Origin: Ottelia alismoides
Taxonomy: Eukaryota; Streptophyta; Magnoliopsida; Alismatales; Hydrocharitaceae
Direction of reading: 5' to 3'
DNA length: 64,000 bases
Assembly: GCA_037367405.1 (NCBI GenBank)
Contig: JAZKJV010007258.1
Coordinates: 372,001 to 436,000 of the forward strand
This document shows positions 56,285 through 64,000 of the stretch, one piece after another. Below the pieces are notes generated by a model. That model saw nothing but the letters and a program-made list of their open reading frames with translations, was not told where the DNA came from and searched no databases. How positions within the stretch are numbered: position 1 is the first letter of the stretch; every line of letters starts with the position of its first letter. The position numbers and the translations under genes are program-made.

Positions 56285-57012
56285 ACGACTAGGTCACGAT
56301 AACATGTATTTAAGGCTGCTAGTTTATGTGATTAAAGGTTCGCATGTAGTTTTAAGCTACAAGGTCCTCGAGGATGGTGTGCTTCTTTGTTTATCTGATT
56401 GAGGGTTTGAAACCTTGGATAATAAAAGTAAAGGAAATTATCATGGTAGTATTAGAGGATTAGTTGAGGTGACGTGTGGTGGCATAAGCTCACTAGATCA
56501 ACGCAATCTCCAATCCTGAAGTGTCCACAGCTTCTTAGTTCATGGATGATGAGGTAACTTTCTTGGACTAATCCCTGACGTGTAATAGAAGGAATATGAC
56601 TTAAACTATTGAAAAGAAATGAAACTTTCTAGTATAATGAGTTTTGCTAAATTACACTACTTCTACATTTTTATCTTCTTCGTTACTTAGCACTCGTTGA
56701 TCTTTGTCCAATGATTTCAGGAAACCCAACATGCATCGGAGAGTCATCACAAAGACAATAGCCATCTATCTAGCCACAGCAGTAGTATTGTATAAGGTAG
56801 TTGGTAATCTTTTTGTTCATTTCCTTTCCTGCTGATGTACATGTAAATAATTATAATGAGACAATGTACCATGTAAACTTTGTTTATGAATGGAAAAGTA
56901 ATGAAATACTTCCTTCTTAATATTTTTAATTATAGTCTATTTCTGAATCTTAATTGTGATTGTTGAAGAAGTTATTACAGAGTAACCAAATCCAGATATG
57001 GGAGAACCCGAT
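56285..57012. other. Unassigned sequence between G3 and C6
   Basis: Not clearly LTR, gag or pol. It is AT-rich with no long frame. At 56721 a pyrimidine-poor AG precedes GAAACCC, and a short open stretch runs MHRRVITKTIAIYLATAVVLYK (22 residues, hydrophobic second half), ending at AAG/GTAGTT, so it has the look of a small internal exon (about 56722-56798). It may be remaining host DNA or part of an unrecognised transposon. The left edge follows the G3 LTR and the right edge is the C6 LTR. Confidence 0.3.
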
Positions 57013-57576
57013 TGAAAGGATACGGGAGGATCCTTAAGCGCATCACGGAAGCATGATGATCGTATCATATACGATCAAGAGCGACTAGTCATACTAGTTG
57101 CTCGGTGCAGCGGAATTTAAAAAAAGGACGAAACCACATGATCCATAAACCATTTATGAATCGTTTCATCTAACCATGTGGTAGATGTAGGAATACCTGT
57201 TGTAGCATGGTTGTGATCGAGATTCTAAGAGAAGAAGCCTCTTGTCTCAAGTCTGACCTTCGGAGGAGATGCTTGAGAGCGCAGGGATGAGTTGCGGGGT
57301 TCTCGCAATCCAAGTAGTTGTCCAAGCAAGGGAACTCCTGATCTCGTCACACGAGATCGAATGTATTCTTCGCGAGCGAGAAGCACCAAAGAAGATGGAG
57401 TACCGAGAGTCATCGAAACACAATGCGAGGCGACGATGAGGGCCTTCTTCCTTCTAAGGTAGGGTGGACAGCCACCCAAGAGAGAGGAGGAAGAGGGCAT
57501 GAGAGAATGAGAGAGAGAGAGAGAGTAGAGAGACTTCGGCAAGTCGGTGTTCTTCGAAGAGCAAGGCTTACCTCTT

Positions 57577-57584
57577 CTTATATA
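57577..57584 (-). promoter_or_regulatory. TATA box of C6 LTR
   Basis: TATATAAG in ACCCTATATAAGAAGAGG on the minus strand, homologous in position to the C5 box. Confidence 0.6.
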
Positions 57585-57945
57585 GGGTTTTGGGAGTCCA
57601 TGGATCCCAATCTATGGACAACACACAATCAACGGATGAGATTGATTTGTGTTCCTTTCAACGGCTAGGATGTTGTTGGTAAAACACAATAATAAGTGAT
57701 TTAATTTAAATTAATTAATATTGATAAATCAATATAATTAATCTCAAAGTAAAACACCTTTGACTAGAGATAGGATAATGAGAATCCCATGGCCCACTCC
57801 TAAATAAGGGGGAATGGCTACTCCTCTCCACATGGAGAGTTGTAGCCGTCCTCTCTTGTGAGATAGGGCTTGGTCAATCTCCTAATATATCATGAGATCT
57901 CATTATCTCATGACATATCCTATAACACTTGTCGAAAATAATTTT

Positions 57946-58298
57946 CACAAAAAATAATTCCAAATTATCTTTTGGAAAATATCAATCAAGCCATTGAAAA
58001 ATTGTAAATCTCATACACAATCCAAAACTAAATGTAATTATATTTTCAATTAATTATTCAATGTGAATCCCATTCACATTGACATTAATCAACAAATATA
58101 AATCACACAAGTCTCTCTCTAATGTATATTATAAATCGTATTTACAATATACATGGATAATTGGATAGTGTTATCCACATTATCCATATCCACATTAATT
58201 AAATCGCATTAAATTACATTGGATACTCGTTCTCATGCATACAGATAATGCGAATCGAATTCACATTATTCATGATAATTAAATCACATTTAATTATC
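57946..58298. repeat. Short-hairpin array in the copia U3, copy in C6
   Basis: It is kept but diverged. Clear members: 58060-58068/58072-58080 (perfect 9 bp); GTATATTATAAAT-CGT-ATTTACAATATAC at about 58124 (one non-Watson-Crick position); and GATAATTAAAT-CAC-ATTTAATTATC at 58274-58298 (perfect 11 bp). Loop bases read GGG, ACG and GTG on the element's sense strand. Confidence 0.75.
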
Positions 58299-59569
58299 CA
58301 TTTCTCAATGCTCGGATATAATTCAACCTTGGAATTATTCTTGAACTCTTTCAAGAATAATATGCTTTCTCTGCAGATACTTGGAGATAAGGATAGGGTG
58401 ATTGTATTGTTCCTCGTATAGTGACTTGGATATTGAGATCATATCTCAAATCCAAATCTCATGTATCTCTCAGAGATGCTTGATTTAATCAAGGCCGCAA
58501 ATCTAATCTTCTCATTGCATCCAAATCTCATTCAGATTAATGTCCAACACTTGGACCAAGATCAGATTTCTTCTCTACTGAGAGGAGTCGCTAAAATCCA
58601 AACATATTTCATCACTCCTTCAGAATGGAAGTGCCATGGCTATACAATCAATTATTGATCACATCACCCTCAGGTATTCCTAATACTTGTATATCCTGCA
58701 TACTGGAAGACCTGTGATCAACCTGAAGATATAGATCAATTTTACATTATCATCTTCATGGTTTCATCAACAAGTATCTCAATCTTGGTCATTGGGATTT
58801 GGTATTGATCATATGCTTTCCAAAAGCATATATCATACCTTCAAATTCATGTCATGCTTCTAAAGCACGATGACCATGCATGGAATTTAATCGGTCCTAA
58901 TACCTCATGAGTGAGCTCATGTCTTTTTATTTCAGAAGTGAACCTGTATGATCCCTTTGAGAGATCGTAGTACTCATATGCCCTTATATGTGCACCAGCT
59001 CGCCGGTGTATAGACCTTGGTTAGGTCATCAACCTATTGGTCTGCCAAATGTACATACTTAGATATATAGCAATACATCTGTCTCCGGTCAGAGGATGCG
59101 TGCCTATATCGTGACAGTATTTGATATAGGACTTTGGTTATCTCGATCTCGTTAAGTCAACTCTTTGACCTAACTAATCTGACACCTCTGAATCTCTATT
59201 CCTATGCATAGGACCTGCATCAAGAGGTCGGTCAAATATCAACCTATATGAGAAAGGATTGCCATCTCCTACTCAGGCCGGAGATCATCTCTTAATAATC
59301 ATTTGACGATGTTTGATGTGTCCTCAATCTAACTCCTTAGATATTCATCCAAACATCATCCTCTATGATACAAGTATTGAATCAACAGTTGTATGATTGT
59401 CAAGATGGCCATGGTACATAACCTTAATTGTACAGAGGGACCTTATAGTGCATTCATTCACTTAATTTCAGACAGGGAGTGAAATAAACCAATAACTTTT
59501 ATTGATATATCGAACATTACAATAACATTTACTGTAGGAATGGTTCGTCCTGGGCTCACATTGCTAACA

Positions 59570-59586
59570 ATCTCCCACTACCCCTC
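59570..59586 (-). promoter_or_regulatory. Polypurine tract of C6
   Basis: On the minus strand GAGGGGTAGTGGGAGAT immediately before the LTR. The pol stop codon (TGA, + 59585-59587) overlaps its first bases. Confidence 0.85.
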
Positions 59587-61309
59587 AGAACCATTCAAGT
59601 ACAATCCTTAAACCCATACTCATTACATGCTTGTCGAAAACCTTCTGTGTCAAAGGTTTGGTAAGAGGATCAGCAATGTTATCGGCAGAGGCTACCTTGG
59701 TGATGATGATGTCACCACGCTTTTGAATCTCCTAAATGATGTGGTATTTCCTTTCCACGTGCTTGCTCTTTTGATGCCATCCGGGTTCCTTTGCCTGGAC
59801 AATGGCTCCTGTGTTATTGCAGAGTAACGGGATGGGAGTATCAGAGGAAACCACACCAAGTTCCAGAATGAACTTGCGCCACCACATCGCCTCTTTCACA
59901 GCATCCGATGCGGCTATGTATTCAGTTTCTATTGTTGAATCTGTCGTAGTGTCCAGCTTCTTGCTTCTCCAGCTCACAACACCATCGTTCAACAAGAATA
60001 TAAACCCTGATGTCGACTTTCGATCATCAATGTCAAATTGGAAGTCAGAATCTGTATATCCTAAGACTTGGAGATCATCATCTCCATACACCAAAATATA
60101 ATCTTGCATCCATCTTAGATATTTAAATATGTTCTTTACTGCATTCCAGTGTTGTTCTCCATAGCAAGATTGGTAACGGCTTACCACTCCCACTGCATGG
60201 CAGATATCTGGCCTTGTACACATCATGGCGTACATTAAGCTTCCTACAGTCGATGCGTAAGGGCATCCAACCATGGCTTTCTATTACTCAACACTTTGAG
60301 AAGCCATCCCTTTAGATAGATGGATACCTTGTCTTAAGGGAAGGAAAGCTTTCTTGGAATTCTCCATACGGAAACGTTCCAAGATTTTCTTAGTGTACCC
60401 ATGTTGTGATAATCCCTATCCTCTTTTCTCTATTTATGAAAAGCTTCAGACCCAAGATATAAAGGCTTCTCCAAGATCTTTCATCTCAAAGGTATGGGAT
60501 TGCCAAATCTTAACACTAGTCATCATTCTTTTATCATTCCCAATGATAAGGATGTCATCTACATAAAGCATGACGAACACAATGGCACTCCCACTAAGCT
60601 TCTTGTACACACATGGTTCATCAGGGTTTTGCACAAAATCATAACTCTTTATGGTTTCATCAAATCTGATGTTCCAGCTACGAGAAGCTTGTTTGATTCC
60701 ATAGATGGATTTCTTTAGCTTGCATACTTTTTCTTCATCGGTTATGAAGCCTTGGGGCTACTCCATATGGATATCTTCTTCAAGGTATCCATTGAGGAAA
60801 GCTGTCTTGACATCCATCTGCCAGATGTCGTAGTCAAGATATGCAGCTATAGCTAGTAGTGTCCTGATGGATTTAAGCATAGCCACAGGAGAGAATGTCT
60901 CATCGTAATCGATACCTTCTCTTTGTATATAGCATTTGGCTACGAGTTGTGCCTTGAAAGTCTCTACTTTGCCATCAGGACCCCATTTCCTCTTGAAGAT
61001 CCATTTACACCCAATGGGTTTTACCCCCTTAGGTGGATCCTCTAGGGTCCATACACCATTCTTATGCATGGAGACTATTTTAGACTTCTTTGCTAGCATC
61101 CATCTATCCATGTCTTGATCTGCGAGTGCTTCATCAAATGAAGCAGGATCATTGTCAGTTTCACCTGACACATGGAATCCATACCTTTCAGGTGGTGCAA
61201 CCACCCTCGAACTCCTTCGAAGAGGTATATGTGATTCATCTTTATTTATCTCTTCAGTTTCTGGTTTAGGAAGCTCAGAATCCTCAGGGGACTCAATGAG
61301 TTCCTCCAC
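59585..61309 (-). pseudogene. pol: Reverse transcriptase and RNase H of C6
   Basis: Copia RT starts with the linker SFDEALADQDMDRWMLAKK and ENGVW-type region, then VKPIGCKWIFKRKWGPDGKV, QREGIDYDETFSPVAMLKSI and WQMDVKTAFLNGYLEEDI (to about 60758). After one stop it continues PQGFITDEEKVCKLKKSIYG, and the active site VMLYVDDILIIGND is intact at about 60530-60580. The RNase H part (59732-60274) reads YASTVGSLMYAMMCTRPDIC, YTDSDFQFDIDDRKSTSGF and STIETEYIAASDAVKEAMW. It then passes one stop (after KYHII) into a tail ADNIADPLTKPLTQKVF that ends at 59585. Only a few stops or shifts separate it from a full frame. Confidence 0.92.
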
Positions 61310-61948
61310 TTAATTTTTATCTTGACCTTTAAGGAAGTCATCCTCCAGAAATCTTACATCTCTAGAGATGAAAACCTTTTGAGTCCCAGGGTCATAAAGC
61401 TGGTATCTAATATCATCCTCAACATACCCAATGAAGTAGCACTCTTTAGTGCGAGACTCTAGCTTACGTGCGTCCACGTTCTTCGCATGGACCAAGCATC
61501 CCCAAACCTTCAAGTGCTTGACACTAGGTTTGGATCCATACCAGAGCTCATGAGGAGTCTTAGGTACGGATTTGCTAGGAATCTTGTTTAGGATATATAT
61601 TGCAGTCTCTACTGCATATCCCCAGAAACTAAGTGGTAAATGTGCTTTGCTCATCATTGAACGGACAATATCCATGATGGTCTTGTTGCGTCTCTCAGTA
61701 ACACCATCAAGTTGGGGGGTTCCAGGAGGAGTGAGATTGGAGACAATTCTATCCTCTTTAAGGTATTCCTTGAATTCATCTAAGAGGTACTCGCCACCTC
61801 GATCAGATCGAATCTGTTTAATCTTCCTATCAGTTTGGTTCTCAACCAAAGCCTTGAATTCTTTGAACTTTTCAAAGGTTTCAGATTTATGACGTAATAG
61901 GAAGATAAACACGTATCATGAATGGTCATCAATAAATGTCAAATAATA
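61310..61948 (-). pseudogene. pol: Integrase core of C6
   Basis: A 200-codon open frame (61310-61912) includes KIKQIRSDRGGEYLLDEFK, TPQLDGVTERRNKTIMDIVR and then the conserved SFWGYAVETAIYILN and GSKPSVKHLKVWGC. Both the second catalytic Asp (SDRGGE) and the Glu (VTER) are present; the first Asp is in DLVHTDVCDP just upstream. Two TGA codons at about 61922 and 61944 interrupt the sequence around YYLTFIDDHS. One stands where CGA (Arg) is expected, consistent with methyl-C deamination. The HHCC zinc region is in the neighbouring segment. Confidence 0.9.
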
Positions 61949-62640
61949 TCAATATCCATTTCGGGTCGCGGTACTGAAGGGATCACATACATCGGTATGT
62001 ACTAGGTCAAGAATGCATTCGCATCTTGTAACCTTGTTATGGAAAGGCATCCTAGTCATTTTACCTCGAATACAATGTTCACAGGTAGGCAAAGATTGAA
62101 CCTGTAGAAAATCTAAAGGTCCATCCTTTATCAATCTATTGATCCTATCAGCAGATAAATGACCAAGCCTTTGATGCCAAATCATATTTGAATGATTTCC
62201 ATTTTCCCTGTATCTTTTAGGGTTTTTCTTAGTGGTAGCAACGTTCATGACATGTTCATCAATGCACAATTCATAGAGTCCGCCAGAAGTCAAAATACCA
62301 TCCGCAATATATTTATCATAATGATTTATGACTAACTTATTACAGAAAAGGAATGAATATCCGCTTCTAACAAGTTTAGATTTAGATATCAAATTCCTTC
62401 TGACTTCAGGTACATAAAGACACTCTTTAAGTACTAAGACTCTACCACTAGATAACGATAGTCGATAGGTCCCGACGGCGACTACTGCAACACTTGCATC
62501 AGATCCCATCTGGATGACTATCTCCTCTTCTTCCAGATTCCTAGTTTCCTGAAACAAATGTCGATAGAGTTCAGGTAATCTAGACAGTTACGCTTCTAGT
62601 GCCCCAGCTTCTTGTAGTGGTGACAGACATCGGTCTTCTT
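61949..62640 (-). pseudogene. pol: Gag zinc knuckle, protease C-terminus and integrase zinc domain of C6
   Basis: On the minus strand the CCHC knuckle reads CHHYKKLGH(stop)KRNC at + 62584-62625. Its second Cys is Tyr and one stop interrupts it. After a frame change, 62557-61949 is open: NLEEEEIVIQMGSDASV and LKECLYVPEVRRNLISKSKL (C-terminal half of the protease), then WHQRLGHLSADRINRL and CEHCIRGKM (the HHCC integrase zinc domain), ending at the first integrase Asp. The protease active-site segment (the D-T/S-G triad expected between knuckle and NLEEEE) is missing: only about eight codons separate them, instead of the several dozen usual in this family. Confidence 0.85.
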
Positions 62641-62660
62641 CGATATCATTAGTGTGGAAG

Positions 62661-64000
62661 TGACGAGTCGCTGAATACGTTGTTCAATTAAGTCACGTTA
62701 TAGCACGTGTACTTAGCGATTCGGTCAGAACCGAGAGAAGATCTCCGTGAAGAGTGTCTCGGCTTAATTTATATCCCGGGCAAGTCCGGGGTCGAACTCA
62801 GGGAGGCAAAGGAACAACTTGGGGTTAATTCAAAAATAAAGATTTTAGATATCCAATGCGGTTTTTTTATATTTTTTTTTAATGCAAGAAGAAAGCCAAA
62901 AACAAAATGCGGGTGAATTACAACACTAAGAAAACATACAACAAGGCCAAATTAATTTTAATAGAAAAGAAGTCCAAATTAGCCAATTCGTATTTTTCCT
63001 AGAGTCCTAATCCAGAGATGAACACAAAACACATTTTTTTTAAATTTTAGGGGTTAAAATGCAATAAATAAAAATACACACTTTTTATGGGTTTTTTCGC
63101 AATATTTTATACAAACAGTAAGCAAAAAATATGAAAATATTACTGGAATGAAAAGATGATGCAAGAAAGCTACAGTAATATTTTTGGAATTTTTTGACAA
63201 GTTATGAATTTTTTATGAATTTTTTAGTGAAAACAGAGTGAAAATAAGTAATTAATTCCTATTAAATCCACGTTATCAAATTAATCAGAGTGCGATTTAT
63301 CTCAAGTAGATATTTTTATGTGCAATCCAGGAGACTTGAAATTTCGTGAAAAGGATATCTGTGGATTTAATTAAAAATCAAACACTAAATTCACTCTACA
63401 ATTTATTCCAGATACAAGACGTCTCCATTTTAAATGAAATTTGGATAGTAAGTTCTTCACATATCAGGGCATCATATATATTTTTTGTGGAATTTTTAGA
63501 GCAACTATGTGTGAGATATAAATTTAAGAGCACGGAATGGGTAAAATATATGGATTTTCAGTTAAATAATTATAATTAATTACCCATGGTCCACAAAAAT
63601 ATAAATAAATGTTCAGCACGTAGAAAATTAGTTGCACAACATAAGGGCATTTTTCATTGCATAAAATGATGCTCAACAGATGTCCAAATTAAGATGCAAA
63701 CACAGGGATGTTTGTGCAAAACTGAAATTGAAGATTACAATGCAAGTTATATACAGGGATGATTATGCAATATTCTAAACTTATAATTAAAAAAACGCAA
63801 TTTTTACATTAAAAAAAACTAAAAGGTGACCTTCTTCCTCACGGCTATGCAACAGGAAGAATCCACCCAAGGGCGGCGACGCCGTCGGCGATGCGGAGGG
63901 CGGAGGAGAAAGGAGGGGACGGCGGCCGGTGGGGATGTCCTTGGAGGGGGCGGCTGTGCTCTGGCGGAGGCGGGCGGCGAGGCGCGGCGGAGGAGCGGAG
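62661..64000 (-). repeat. G7: partial Ty3/gypsy LTR, minus strand, running out of the window
   Basis: On the minus strand it ends ...GCGACTCGTCA at 62661, directly against C6 gag sequence with no PBS, so it is a 3' LTR or a solo LTR. It has the gypsy U5 signature GAGTTCGACCCCGGACTTGC with a CCCGG/CCGGG hairpin (+ 62775-62790), an AT-rich part, and a very GC-rich part from about 63830 to the window end, similar in layout to the G1 LTR. GGAAG (62656-62660) would be its target duplication; the other side is not visible. Confidence 0.75.

Larger units (their letters stand above)
57013..59569 (-). repeat. 3' LTR of C6 (2557 bp)
   Basis: On the minus strand it starts TGTTAGCAATGTGAGCCC and ends CCCGTATCCTTTCA. 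It aligns along its length with the CL and C5 LTRs. The hairpin array is at + 57946-58298. A TATA box TATATAAG is at + 57577-57584. The left flank CCGAT (57008-57012) is a possible target duplication that cannot be tested here. Confidence 0.92.
57013..62660 (-). mobile_element. C6: Ty1/copia element, minus strand, 3' LTR and most of pol
   Basis: On the minus strand: zinc knuckle of gag, protease C-terminus, integrase, RT, RNase H, polypurine tract and 3' LTR, in copia order. The upstream part (rest of gag, leader, 5' LTR) is not in the window, because the gypsy LTR G7 interrupts the element at 62660/62661. The LTR belongs to the same family as CL and C5 but is more diverged. The coding region is far better preserved than in C5. 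Confidence 0.92.

Overview
The window looks like pericentromeric or otherwise heterochromatic DNA of a flowering plant. I find no convincing host gene. Essentially all 64 kb is LTR retrotransposon sequence, nested and mostly decayed. Two primer-binding site classes are visible: TGGCGCCGTTGCCGGGG, complementary to plant tRNA-Asp, in Ty3/gypsy elements of the Athila/Tat (non-chromodomain) type, and TGGTATCAGAGCCAGG, complementary to initiator tRNA-Met, in Ty1/copia elements. The species cannot be named from this.

Layout, with working names. G0 (1-6957, +) is a degraded gypsy element cut by the window start, with gag, protease, RT, RNase H, integrase and 3' noncoding DNA. CL (6958-9879, +) is a copia LTR with PBS and a stub of leader. 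G2 (9880-20084 and 41487-44751, +) is a degraded gypsy element whose 3' LTR is split by G1. G1 (20085-41481, +) is a gypsy element with both LTRs and a 5-bp target duplication (ACCCT), but no gag, protease or most of RT. C5 (24174-34712, +) is a structurally complete copia element with 2.63-kb LTRs and target duplication GTTTT, inserted in the leader of G1. G3 (about 44752-56284, +) is the tail and 3' LTR of a gypsy element. G4 (46371-51641, -) is a gypsy derivative without coding sequence, target duplication GTAGC, inserted in G3. 56285-57012 is unassigned. C6 (57013-62660, -) is the best-preserved copia polyprotein, interrupted by G7 (62661-64000, -), a partial gypsy LTR.

The coding remnants are parts of normal retrotransposon cycles: gag (particle), aspartic protease, RT/RNase H (cDNA synthesis from the tRNA primer) and integrase. 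Gypsy pol has integrase last; copia pol has integrase before RT, and that is the order seen in C6. No element here has an intact set, so all would be non-autonomous. The insertion order is readable: G2 and G3 are older, G1 landed in the G2 LTR, and C5 landed in G1.

The most interesting signals are noncoding. (1) A dense series of about eleven short hairpins in the copia U3 region, most with a three-base loop and AAT...ATT at the loop end, present in all four copia LTRs. (2) An ordered series of ACTTAGGA...TCCTAAGT hairpins, each followed by a polypurine-tract-like TATAGGGGG, ahead of gypsy 3' LTRs. (3) A small hairpin after GTTCGACC near gypsy LTR ends whose stem covaries between families. 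(4) A twin-hairpin block conserved in the leaders of G1 and G4. (5) A palindromic G-box cluster in the G1 promoter. (6) A perfect 38-bp palindrome in a G4 LTR. All were found by eye; no alignment, folding or database search was run.
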